From Syntrophaceae bacterium UBA2280 (GTDB taxonomy: Bacteria; Desulfobacterota; Syntrophia; Syntrophales; Smithellaceae), in contig DDWS01000010.1 in assembly GCA_002347685.1 (NCBI GenBank), positions 2,444 through 10,113 of the forward strand: a stretch of DNA of 7,670 nt. Direction: 5' to 3'. A program made the translations under genes and the position numbers. Numbering within the stretch: position 1 is the stretch's first letter; each line of letters starts with the position of its first letter. Below, piece after piece: positions 1 to 6,200 of the stretch. The notes under the pieces were generated by a model. The model did not search any database. It was not told the origin of the DNA and saw only the letters and a list, made by a program, of their open reading frames with translations.

Positions 1-164
1 CCGCGCGCACCAGTCACTATCCTCTGTCTTTTCCCATCGCCTATAGCCCATAGCCTGCGCGCACCGCGCGCACCAGTCACTATCCTCTGTCTTTTCCCAT
101 CGCCTATAGCCCATAGCCCATAGCCTGCGCGCACCGCGCGCCCTATAGCCTGCGCGCCCTGCGC
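1..164 (+). repeat. Heptad-phased mosaic repeat array (B-A-P units)
   Basis: Two long tandem units, 1-63 and 64-133, are followed by a shortened third at 134-164. The first unit is 63 bp, nine times seven. The second is identical except for one additional 7-bp copy of CCCATAG, so the indel preserves the heptad phase. Each unit has a B part (CACCAGT, CACTATC), an A part of TATAGCC/CATAGCC heptamers, and a P part, a GC-rich inverted repeat (TGCGCGC, 3-nt spacer, GCGCGCA; for example 56-72). The array continues off the left edge. Its last bases are the 3' end of the formyltransferase gene on the other strand. Degenerate heptamer tandem repeats resemble in kind the STRR sequences described in cyanobacteria; that is an analogy only. 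Confidence 0.9.
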
Positions 165-1144
165 AACAGATGTTTCACTGCGAAACGATAAGTCGCGAGA
201 AGCGAAAGCGGCAAGAATAAAAAACGGACAGGCAACACGGCCAGATTGTCTTTTGTGACAAAAACCCGTTTGGAGCGAGCTGCATTTTTCAATGCCGTTT
301 GACGGATCGCGGTAACCGGATAAGTTGTCCCCTGAATATTGATATACAGGCACTTGAACACAAGGAGCCTTTTTAAGATTTCTTCGTAAGTCAGGGCGCC
401 CGGTTCATGAATGGTGGTGATCGCCTTAAACGCGCTCTTTCCGAAATACGTGGGCCTGCGCCCCTGTGCAATTCCCGGATCTCCGGCAACCATTTTGTCC
501 AGTACCCGGCCCAGGCAACCGGCGGCTTTCAGCGTTTTGAAATGTTCAACGTTGTCTCTCCAGGGCGTGTTGCCAAGGGGGATTTTATCCTGAACCAGGA
601 TATGGCCGCCGTCGATGATGTCGCTGACATGGTGATAGGTAAAACCCGTATCCTTCTCGCCATGATAAATGGACCACAGTGTGGCCATCAGGCCGCCGTA
701 TTCAGGAAGCAGCCCGTTGTGATAATTGACCAGAACATCGAAGAGATCGATGAGGTTTTCTTGAAATATCTGCAGGCAGCCGACGGAGAGGCCCAGGGTT
801 GGTTTGACCTCGTCTTTTAAAAAAGCAATAAATGACGGGTCGTTTATGTTTTGCTTTGGGGGCGTGATGACGCGGATATTTAATCTGGCGCAGACACCCA
901 AGAGGGTTTCGCGCGGATAGGTTTTCAGGTGGAAATGATCGGCCGGGTTGAAGATTTTCTTGATTACCGGCACAGTGACCAGCTTGAGCTTTGTTATGAA
1001 TTCAGGTATCGGGTCGTTTTTTGCCGTATCGACCACACCGCAGAGGGTGATATCCGGGCGGTCTTTGACCAGGGCATGAATTTCCCGGATTAAGACGGGC
1101 GAAAATCGTACAAGGTTATCCCCGAAGATCAGCAATTTTTCCAT
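143..1144 (-). CDS. Formyltransferase-fold protein (methionyl-tRNA/GART-like), substrate unknown
   Basis: This 333-residue protein belongs to the formyl transferase N-terminal domain family, which moves a formyl group from 10-formyltetrahydrofolate to an amine. The catalytic Asn-His-Asp set is visible: N140 and H142 in NYHNGLLPEYGG, and D178 in DIIDGGHIL. The two-residue and 36-residue spacings match those of E. coli methionyl-tRNA formyltransferase, and the TGFTYHHV strand between them is also typical. The set lies about 32 residues later than usual, because of an enlarged N-terminal part with a FHLKTYPRETLL segment. No clear C-terminal OB-fold is recognised, so a sugar-amine or other small-molecule formyltransferase is more likely than Fmt. 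The C-terminus is basic (LLRRARRL), and its last five or six codons and stop lie within repeat DNA, so the natural end may have been altered. The ATG at 1144 has only a weak, distant AGGA (1157-1160). The gene diverges from the binding-protein gene. Confidence 0.85.
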   Translation of the reverse strand: MEKLLIFGDNLVRFSPVLIREIHALVKDRPDITLCGVVDTAKNDPIPEFITKLKLVTVPVIKKIFNPADHFHLKTYPRETLLGVCARLNIRVITPPKQNINDPSFIAFLKDEVKPTLGLSVGCLQIFQENLIDLFDVLVNYHNGLLPEYGGLMATLWSIYHGEKDTGFTYHHVSDIIDGGHILVQDKIPLGNTPWRDNVEHFKTLKAAGCLGRVLDKMVAGDPGIAQGRRPTYFGKSAFKAITTIHEPGALTYEEILKRLLVFKCLYINIQGTTYPVTAIRQTALKNAARSKRVFVTKDNLAVLPVRFLFLPLSLLATYRFAVKHLLRRARRL

Positions 1145-1172
1145 AAATACTCGATATCCTGTGATGAATGGT

Positions 1173-1197
1173 CATAGCATGCGCGCTCCGCGCGCGC
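1173..1197 (+). repeat. Solitary A-P repeat fragment
   Basis: A CATAGC heptamer remnant leads into TGCGCGC-TCC-GCGCGCG (1180-1196). This is the same GC-rich palindrome, in the same orientation, as in the larger clusters. It lies 30-50 bp upstream of the formyltransferase start codon, where a promoter for that gene would be expected. Confidence 0.75.
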
Positions 1198-1558
1198 CAT
1201 AGAAAAATGTCTTGATCATTGCGGCTGCCCTGTAGTATTGTTCCATAAGCGGCTCGTTTAGAGATGGGGGATGTCTATGCTTCATAAACGGTCGGCAATC
1301 AGTCAATCAATCGAACAATCCTTTTATAAACATGATGGAATTATTCCGGGAGAACAGAGAACAGGCCCCCTGCAACCGGATTGATGACGGCTAATATCAC
1401 CGGATCTTACAAGGAAACGTCGCAGCCGGATCGCAACAGGGGCGGTTGCGGGACAGGCGCGTCGAATTGGCGGGGGGAATGGAATCTCAAAAAGGTAAGC
1501 GTCATTCTTAGTCAAACCATTGCCGGAAACGGCACGGGTTTAGAAAAGCAGCAAAAAA

Positions 1559-1565
1559 AGGAGGG
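1559..1565 (+). promoter_or_regulatory. Strong Shine-Dalgarno for the binding-protein gene
   Basis: AGGAGGG lies six bases before the ATG at 1572. It fixes that start and supports high translation, as is usual for abundant periplasmic binding proteins. Confidence 0.85.
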
Positions 1566-1571
1566 AATCGT

Positions 1572-2777
1572 ATGAATTTTAGAAGAGCTTTCTGTTTTTC
1601 GGCAATCGTACTTATGGTGTGTTTTTTTGTAACGGCGGGTAATGGTTATTCCGCTGAGCCGGGTTTCGACGATCATGAAATCCGGATTGCGCAATTCGGC
1701 CCGCAGACAGGTCCTGCCGCAACGTGGGGCGCCGTGGCCCGGGGCGGCAAGCTGCTTTTCGACCTCGTGAATGAGGAAGGCGGAATTCATGGCCGAAAGA
1801 TCAAGTACTTTATACGAGACGACCACTACAGTCCCACACAGGCAATGTCGGCGGTCAGGGAACTGGTTGACCGGCAGGGGATATTTGCCTTTACGGGAGG
1901 CGTGTCCGGTGCGGGCCTCCATGCCGTGAAGGACTACCTTGAACGAAATAAAGTTCTGTGGGTTGTACCGGGTACCGCCGCGTTGAACCCTGTTGAATAT
2001 CCGCCCAGTCTTTATCGGTTTCACTCATACCCGCTGTTTCAGGACGAGGCAAGCGTGATGACAAAGTATGCTGTGGAGGAACTGGGGATCAAGAAGGTAG
2101 GGTTCCTTTATCAGAATGACGTTTTCGGCAAGGCGGGATTATCCGGCTGCAAACAGCGGATCGCGACTTACAAGGACGCTGCTCTGGTCGCGGAGCTTCC
2201 CGTGGAGCCGACGTCAGCGGACCTTTCGTCGCAGATCCTGCGGCTTCGAAATGCCGGGGCACAGACCGTCCTGATGTGGGTGAGCCCGTCTCTGGCGGTT
2301 ATGGCGCTTAAAACGGCCGCCAGTGTCGATTATAAACCGCAATGGATCGCCTTTAACGGTCTTTCGGATTACCCGCTTATGTACAAAATAACAGATGGCC
2401 TTTTTGAAGGTGTTATCACATCGGCTTTTATTCCCACGCCGGATTCGACCGATCCGCTGATGCTGAAATACAAGGCGGCGGCGAAAAGATTGGCCCCCGA
2501 AGAACGCTGGGGCATACTGTTTATTGCTGGTATCTCTTTTGCGGAGCCTCTTGTGGAAGCCATGAAGCGCGCCGGAAGAGACCTCAGCACCGAAAAGGTG
2601 ATCAATGAACTAAACAAGTTTGACAACTGGAAAGGGATAGGCGCACCCATCACATGGAATAAGGATCAGCGCCAGGGAACGGATGCTGTCCAGATCATGC
2701 GATGCGGACCCGGCGGATCTCACAAAGTTCTGAAGGATTGGACAGCCAATGAACTTGCCACGTGGAAGAAAAAATAG
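1572..2777 (+). CDS. ABC transporter substrate-binding protein, LivJ type (branched-chain amino acid/amide family)
   Basis: This 401-residue secreted protein of the Peripla_BP_6 (LivJ/LivK/AmiC-like) family would capture a branched-chain amino acid, amide or similar small solute in the periplasm and pass it to a HAAT-type ABC transporter. A signal peptide is clear: RR near the start, a hydrophobic core at about residues 8-22, and a likely signal peptidase I cleavage after YSA (28); no lipobox is present. The mature protein starts with the family's IRIAQFGPQTGPAA strand and loop (38-51). Other hallmarks follow: LFDLVNEEGGIHGRKI (62-77), DDHYSPTQAMSAVREL (83-98), and KKVGFLYQNDVFGKAGL (174-190) opening the second lobe. 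Length is normal for the family. No permease or ATPase gene is adjacent on either side, so this copy is an orphan in the window. The ligand cannot be read from the sequence. Confidence 0.93.
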   Translation: MNFRRAFCFSAIVLMVCFFVTAGNGYSAEPGFDDHEIRIAQFGPQTGPAATWGAVARGGKLLFDLVNEEGGIHGRKIKYFIRDDHYSPTQAMSAVRELVDRQGIFAFTGGVSGAGLHAVKDYLERNKVLWVVPGTAALNPVEYPPSLYRFHSYPLFQDEASVMTKYAVEELGIKKVGFLYQNDVFGKAGLSGCKQRIATYKDAALVAELPVEPTSADLSSQILRLRNAGAQTVLMWVSPSLAVMALKTAASVDYKPQWIAFNGLSDYPLMYKITDGLFEGVITSAFIPTPDSTDPLMLKYKAAAKRLAPEERWGILFIAGISFAEPLVEAMKRAGRDLSTEKVINELNKFDNWKGIGAPITWNKDQRQGTDAVQIMRCGPGGSHKVLKDWTANELATWKKK

Positions 2778-2917
2778 GTGTCTTTTTCCGGATTTGCGCC
2801 GGGGGTTCAGGCTGCGGTGTTGAATGAGCCAATGAGACCCAGGCACAAAACGGGAAAATCGCGGTTTGAAAAAGAAGAGATTTTTAACATTTTGTCATCC
2901 AATAGAAGAGTCCACCG

Positions 2918-2955
2918 GAAAGGCCGGACCGCCTGTAAAAGCGACCCGGCCTTTC
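2918..2955 (+). terminator. Possible terminator-like hairpin downstream of the binding-protein gene
   Basis: GAAAGGCCGG (2918-2927) and CCGGCCTTTC (2946-2955) form a perfect 10-bp inverted repeat around an 18-base loop, about 140 bases after the stop codon. The large loop and only three T residues on the 3' side make it a poor classical intrinsic terminator. It could instead be a processing or mRNA-stabilising hairpin. Confidence 0.35.
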
Positions 2956-2964
2956 ACCCCTGCA

Positions 2965-3055
2965 CGCGCCGCCCCCACCCGAAGGGGGATAGGGCAGGGT
3001 GCGCTTCGCGTTTTCTCTATGAGCCATCAGCTATGAGCTGCGCGCTCCGAGCGCC
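2965..3055 (+). repeat. Mosaic repeat cluster: diverged C module, heptamers, P palindrome
   Basis: The C module (about 2971-3014) has a CCCCC/GGGGG hairpin (2972-2976 with 2984-2988) and ends in GTGCGCTTCGCGTTTTC. It is followed by 7-bp-period words CTATGAG, CCATCAG, CTATGAG (3017-3037) and a diverged P palindrome, TGCGCGC-TCC-GAGCGCC (3039-3055). The C copy differs more from the other three C copies than they differ from each other, so it is probably older. Confidence 0.75.
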
Positions 3056-3071
3056 GTATCATGCATATTTT

Positions 3072-3113
3072 CACATCACTGAAAAATAGTCTTGACTATA
3101 TTTCAGTGATGTG
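3072..3113 (+). promoter_or_regulatory. 42-bp near-perfect palindrome, probable operator of the ATPase gene
   Basis: CACATCACTGAAA (3072-3084) is matched by TTTCAGTGATGTG (3101-3113). ATAGTC (3086-3091) is matched by GACTAT (3094-3099), with only one A/A mismatch (3085/3100) and a central TT. The palindrome is centred on the -35 box and ends one base before the -10 box. If transcription starts near 3126, it is not in the mRNA and must act as DNA. Bound protein here would cover the polymerase site, so repression is the simplest reading. The regulator is unknown; the ATPase itself has a winged-helix-like segment and is one candidate. Confidence 0.7.
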
Positions 3114-3119
3114 CATAAT
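3092..3119 (+). promoter_or_regulatory. Sigma-70-type promoter of the DUF4143 ATPase gene, predicted leaderless
   Basis: TTGACT (-35, 3092-3097), a 16-base spacer and CATAAT (-10, 3114-3119) match the housekeeping consensus closely. A start about seven bases after the -10 box falls on 3126, the A of the ATG. No Shine-Dalgarno precedes that ATG, which agrees with translation of a leaderless mRNA. Confidence 0.65.
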
Positions 3120-3125
3120 GGTCGC

Positions 3126-4346
3126 ATGGAAAAGCGAAAACCTTACCTCAGTGCCTGGGAGGAACTATCCGGTAACAAAACGATGATATTTCTGGCGGGG
3201 CCCCGTCAGGCGGGAAAGACAACGCTTGCAAAAATGATCGCAGGGTCATTTTCAAACAGTCTGTATTGGAATTGGGATATCCCGGATCACCGTAAGCTGT
3301 TTATTGAAGACCCGGCTTTCTTTACCGGACTGGTCAGGAAAGATTCCACAAAGCCTTTAATTATTTTTGATGAAATCCATAAATACAGGGATTGGAAAAA
3401 TTATCTAAAAGGTGTCTACGATCAGTTTAGCGAAGAATACAAGTTTCTGGTTTCCGGCAGTGGGCGTTTGGACCTCTATCAAAGAGGGGGTGATTCACTT
3501 GCGGGAAGGTATTATTTGTTTCATCTTTTCCCGTTTACGATGGCTGAAATAAGCGGCGGCAATCGGCGCCTGTCTGACTTTCTAAAAAACCCATTGGAAT
3601 TATCAATGAAGGACGCGAAACAAAGGGAGAATTCCTGGCGGCAGCTTGCGGATCTGTCAGGTTTTCCTGAACCGTTCCTTTCCGGTCGCAAGACAACTTA
3701 TCGCCGATGGTCAAACACATATTCACGGCAACTCATCAGAGAGGACATTCGCGATCTGACGCAGATAAAGTCAGTTCAGGATGTTGAAACGCTCTATATG
3801 CTGTTGCCTTCGAAAATCGGCAGTCCTCTGTCCGTGCCTTCGATTGCCGAAAATGTGAAAGTTTCCTACAACACGGTGCGCAGCTGGTTGGACATTTTGG
3901 AGCGCTTCTATCTTGTGTTCAGCATTCCGACCTGGACAGGAAAAATTGCGCGTGCGATCCAGAAAGAAAGAAAATACTATCTGTGGGATTACGCAAAAAT
4001 TGATAGCGCCGCAGCAAGGTTTGAAAACATGGTTGCCTGTGATTTGTGGCGCGCAACGACGCTTTGGTCCGACCTGGGCATGGGTAATTTTTCGTTGCAT
4101 TTTATAAAGGATAAAGAAAAGCGGGAAGTGGATTTTCTTATTGTGAAAGACGGTAAGCCTTTTTTGCTCGTTGAAGCGAAGCTTTCAGAAACGCAGCCTG
4201 CCAAAGCCCTGATCGCTTTTCAAAAATCGATGCGGATTCCTGCCGTTCAACTACACGAGGGTTCAGAAGGCTATCGGATGATTCCCAATGGTTCGGACAA
4301 ACTTCTTATCGCGCCGGCCTGGCATTGGCTCGCAGAACTTCCTTAA
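3126..4346 (+). CDS. AAA-family ATPase with C-terminal DUF4143 (PD-(D/E)XK-like) domain
   Basis: This 406-residue cytoplasmic protein has the standard two-part layout of the family. The ATPase domain has Walker A (GPRQAGKTT, 25-33), Walker B (LIIFDEIHKY, 78-87), a sensor-like LVSGSGR (108-114) and the family's GRYYLFHLFPFT segment (127-138). A winged-helix-like stretch follows (about 236-262, SVPSIAENVKVSYNTVRSWL). The C-terminal DUF4143 domain carries a PD-(D/E)XK arrangement: FENMVACDL with E300, then D336 in REVDFLIV, then E350 and K352 in LLVEAKLS. The active-site residues are present. The family is widespread and multicopy in many bacteria and archaea, and its cellular role is unsettled. 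An in-frame GTG at 3111 would overlap the -10 box, so the ATG at 3126 is preferred. The gene has its own promoter and palindrome and stands alone. A repeat cluster begins at the base after its TAA. Confidence 0.93.
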   Translation: MEKRKPYLSAWEELSGNKTMIFLAGPRQAGKTTLAKMIAGSFSNSLYWNWDIPDHRKLFIEDPAFFTGLVRKDSTKPLIIFDEIHKYRDWKNYLKGVYDQFSEEYKFLVSGSGRLDLYQRGGDSLAGRYYLFHLFPFTMAEISGGNRRLSDFLKNPLELSMKDAKQRENSWRQLADLSGFPEPFLSGRKTTYRRWSNTYSRQLIREDIRDLTQIKSVQDVETLYMLLPSKIGSPLSVPSIAENVKVSYNTVRSWLDILERFYLVFSIPTWTGKIARAIQKERKYYLWDYAKIDSAAARFENMVACDLWRATTLWSDLGMGNFSLHFIKDKEKREVDFLIVKDGKPFLLVEAKLSETQPAKALIAFQKSMRIPAVQLHEGSEGYRMIPNGSDKLLIAPAWHWLAELP

Positions 4347-4549
4347 ACGCGCTCCGCGCGCGCTATTCACCAAATCCTCCCCCGTCGCTTCGCGCCACCC
4401 CCTCCAAAGGGGGACAGGGCAAGGTGCGCTTCGCGTTTCCCCAGTCACTATCCACCATCCACTGCTTTCCCCATCGCTCATAGCCTATAGCCTACAGCCT
4501 ACAGCCTGCGCGCTCCGCGCTCCCTATCGTCTGCGCGCCCCGCGCGCAA
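4347..4549 (+). repeat. Mosaic repeat cluster P-C-B-A-P-P
   Basis: This fills nearly all of the 289-bp spacer, beginning at the base after the ATPase stop codon. Order: P palindrome (about 4348-4361); C module (4371-4437) with hairpin CCCCCT-CCAA-AGGGGG (4398-4413) and two GCTTCGCG words; B heptamers CACTATC, CACCATC (about 4446-4462); A heptamers with CATAGCC, TATAGCC, TACAGCC, TACAGCC (about 4475-4502); then two P-like palindromes (about 4507-4523 and 4531-4547). Four A heptamers are present here against two or three in the left-end units, so copy number varies. Confidence 0.88.
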
Positions 4550-4556
4550 CATTGCC

Positions 4557-4586
4557 TTGACATGCAAAACAAAATTCCTGTATTTT
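4557..4586 (+). promoter_or_regulatory. Sigma-70-type promoter of the alpha/alpha-toroid gene
   Basis: TTGACA (4557-4562), an 18-base spacer and TATTTT (4581-4586) lie just after the repeat cluster. They predict a start near 4593 and a leader of about 43 bases. GGAAGGA (4619-4625) lies ten bases before the ATG at 4636. The predicted transcript begins after the in-frame TTG at 4585, which rules that TTG out. Confidence 0.6.
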
Positions 4587-4635
4587 GAGCGCTCGTGAAG
4601 ATTCATTTCCAAAACAACGGAAGGACGGGTGCCGG

Positions 4636-5736
4636 ATGGAAACCAACCGTTTTACGAACTATTGCATCAAAGGACTGGAAAAGATGTACATCCCGTCTGA
4701 GCATGTGTTTGCCTTTGCAAGCCGGCTTATTGACGGGCGGATGGTACACATAAGAGACCGCGTCGGTGAGTACCGATTCACCATGAACGCCCTCATGGGT
4801 CTCCACCGGGCGCAAAGCCTCGGCAGTGAAGTCTTTCTGGATATCGAATCCGATTATCATCGTCTGGCGGCACGAATCGACGAACAGAATGGTTCCACCA
4901 TAGAAATCGCGGCGACAGCCTGGACCGGCAGATCCATTGGTACGGAGATTCCCTCCGAAGCGGCGGCGCTTTTCCACGATCGATTGGAAAATGCCCCGCA
5001 ACTCAAACCGCTCGGTCCGAAGGCCCTGGCGTGGTTGATCATCGCCTGCCTGACCGGCGGGGATGAATACCATAAAAATGCGCTTTCCCTGGCAAAACTG
5101 GCGTCCGAACGCTACATTCACGCCAGGTCCGCCCTGGTCCGACAGACCCTCACCGGCCTGCGAAAAAGCTGGGCGTCCTATGGCGTGCATTCCTATATGG
5201 CGTATGCGTTTCTGCTTCTGGCGCGCAGGACCGGCGACGCGTGGGCCGGTGATATGGGACTTCGCATGGTCCGCAAGCTTGTGCAGCTGCAGGGAAGGGC
5301 GGGGCAATGGGGCTGGATGTATCACGTGCCGAGCGGCAGAGTCGCCGATTATTATCCGGTTTACTCCGTCCATCAATATGCATATGCGCCCCTCTTTTTA
5401 GTCGAAGCAATCGACCAGGGTCACCAAGAGTTTCGAGAGCCTCTGGTCAGGGGCTTTCGCTGGATTTTAGGGCAAAATGAGCTGGGGCAGAGCATGGTGG
5501 ATCCGGCGCATCAGATTGTCTGGCGGCGCATGGTCAGAAAGGGCGAGGACGGGAAACTGGTAAAAGTTCTGCGGGCCGCGGGCATCATTTCCGGCGTGAT
5601 GAAAGCCGGAACCCTGGGGGCCGACGCGGTTCGGATCGACCACCAATGCTGGGGCTTCGAGATGGCGTTGCCCCTTTGCGTCTTCAGCGGCAGGGATGAC
5701 TTCGGCGAAATTCTCAACGACAACAGCTTCGCCTGA
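4636..5736 (+). CDS. Alpha/alpha-toroid-like protein with QW motif, function unknown
   Basis: This 366-residue protein is predicted to be largely helical and soluble, with no signal peptide or membrane segment. It looks like an alpha/alpha toroid (terpenoid-cyclase, prenyltransferase or six-hairpin glycosidase class). Helix-hairpin-like stretches recur (about 124-140, 141-160, 165-198, 204-219, 239-260, 266-280). One exact QxxxGxW motif (Q219, G223, W225) sits in LQGRAGQWGWMYH, followed by the aromatic-rich VADYYPVYSVHQYAYAPLFL (236-255). No DxDD or DCTAE catalytic motif of squalene cyclases is seen, nor an obvious glycosidase acid pair, so the activity cannot be named. The ATG at 4636 is chosen because a Shine-Dalgarno precedes it and homology-like sequence starts there. 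The gene is transcribed alone, between two repeat clusters, and converges on hipA. The toroid fold is inferred from pattern, not from a recognised close family. Confidence 0.75.
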   Translation: METNRFTNYCIKGLEKMYIPSEHVFAFASRLIDGRMVHIRDRVGEYRFTMNALMGLHRAQSLGSEVFLDIESDYHRLAARIDEQNGSTIEIAATAWTGRSIGTEIPSEAAALFHDRLENAPQLKPLGPKALAWLIIACLTGGDEYHKNALSLAKLASERYIHARSALVRQTLTGLRKSWASYGVHSYMAYAFLLLARRTGDAWAGDMGLRMVRKLVQLQGRAGQWGWMYHVPSGRVADYYPVYSVHQYAYAPLFLVEAIDQGHQEFREPLVRGFRWILGQNELGQSMVDPAHQIVWRRMVRKGEDGKLVKVLRAAGIISGVMKAGTLGADAVRIDHQCWGFEMALPLCVFSGRDDFGEILNDNSFA

Positions 5737-5770
5737 CTTCACACCAGCTGGGGACATCAGCGGTACGTAG

Positions 5771-5850
5771 TGAGCAGAGGTCAGGGGTCAGTGATCGGAG
5801 GTCAGAGGTCAGTATTCAGAAGTCAGCTACGAGCCATGAACTACGAGCTG
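5771..5850 (+). repeat. Heptamer tandem repeats: (AGRGGTC)n and (GCTAYGA)n
   Basis: Seven consecutive 7-bp words occupy 5776-5824: AGAGGTC, AGGGGTC, AGTGATC, GGAGGTC, AGAGGTC, AGTATTC, AGAAGTC. Three words of a second type follow (5826-5846): GCTACGA, GCCATGA, ACTACGA. The first type occurs only here in the window. The second recurs in diverged form at 3017-3037. Both keep the 7-bp period of the other modules, though the words are unrelated. Confidence 0.9.
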
Positions 5851-5863
5851 TTTTTATCTTCTC

Positions 5864-6200
5864 CTATCGCCTATAGCCCACAGCCCATAGCCTGCGCGAC
5901 CCGCGCGCCCCATCCTCCCCCGGCGCTTCGCGCCACCCCCTCCAAAGGGGGACATGGCAAGGTGCGCTTCGCGTTTCACCAGTCACTATCCACCATCCAC
6001 CATTCACTGTCTTTCCCAATCGCCTACAGCCCATTGCCTGCGCGCCCCCGCGCGCTATCTTTTCCCATCAGCCTACAGCCTACAGCCTATAGCCTATCGC
6101 CTGCGCGCTCCGCGCGCACCAGTCACTATCCACTATCCCTGTCTTTCCCTATTGCCTATAGCCCATAGCCTGCGCGCACCAGTCACCATCCACCATCCAC
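5864..6200 (+). repeat. Largest mosaic repeat cluster (A-P-C-B-A-P-A-P-B-A-P-B)
   Basis: Modules in order: A heptamers with TATAGCC and CATAGCC (about 5864-5892); P (5893-5908); C (5912-5976) with hairpin CCCCCT-CCAA-AGGGGG (5936-5951); B heptamers CACTATC, CACCATC, CACCATT, CACTGTC (5984-6011); A (6018-6038) and P (6039-6056); a longer A run with TACAGCC twice, TATAGCC and TATCGCC (6067-6101) and P (6102-6118); B (6117-6140); A (6151-6170); half a P palindrome (6171-6177); B (6178-6200). The final B word supplies the start of the hipA stop codon on the other strand. The open frames here encode repeated PIAYSPQPI-like peptides that only reflect the repeat. Confidence 0.9.

Larger units (their letters stand above)
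1145..1571. other. Divergent intergenic spacer, 427 bp
   Basis: This spacer separates the divergent formyltransferase and binding-protein genes, so both promoters should lie here. A lone copy of the GC-rich repeat palindrome sits at 1180-1196. A TATAAA-like -10 candidate is at 1325-1330, but it has no good -35 partner; TTGATC at 1212-1217 is likewise unpaired. Short open frames across 1324-1575 show no codon bias or recognisable protein and are not called. No RNA gene or terminator is recognised. Confidence 0.6.
2778..3071. other. Spacer between binding-protein and ATPase genes
   Basis: This 294-bp spacer has no credible gene. From 2778 to about 2915 nothing recognisable is seen. It then carries a 10-bp inverted repeat (2918-2955), a diverged copy of the C hairpin module, a short heptamer run and a diverged P palindrome. 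A reading frame crosses the whole region but merely translates these repeats. Confidence 0.6.

Noticed and set aside
1..164. CRISPR array
   Set aside because: The long units are near-identical throughout, with no unique spacers between constant repeats. The period reflects heptamers, and no cas gene is present.
407..820. 137-residue plus-strand frame inside the formyltransferase gene
   Set aside because: The minus strand carries clear catalytic motifs across this stretch. The plus-strand product is unlike any known protein.
2971..3014. C module as an intrinsic terminator
   Set aside because: The CCCCCT/AGGGGG hairpin is followed by ACAGGGCAAGG rather than a T run, and copies also occur upstream of genes, so termination is not its evident role.
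2778..3089. 103-residue frame after the binding-protein gene
   Set aside because: It covers a hairpin, the C module and the palindrome edge, with no start context and no domain. Its cysteine- and arginine-rich C-terminal half is repeat translation.
3111..3125. GTG at 3111 as the ATPase start
   Set aside because: It overlaps the -10 box and would lie upstream of the predicted transcript start. The family match begins after the ATG at 3126.
4288..4560. 90-residue plus-strand frame over the end of the ATPase and the repeat cluster
   Set aside because: It overlaps the ATPase gene out of frame and otherwise translates P, C, B and A modules. The same peptide pieces recur at 7239-7658.
4603..5376. 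257-residue minus-strand frame opposite the toroid gene
   Set aside because: It is a shadow of the plus-strand gene. It has no recognisable domain, while the plus strand has a promoter, a Shine-Dalgarno and protein-like composition.
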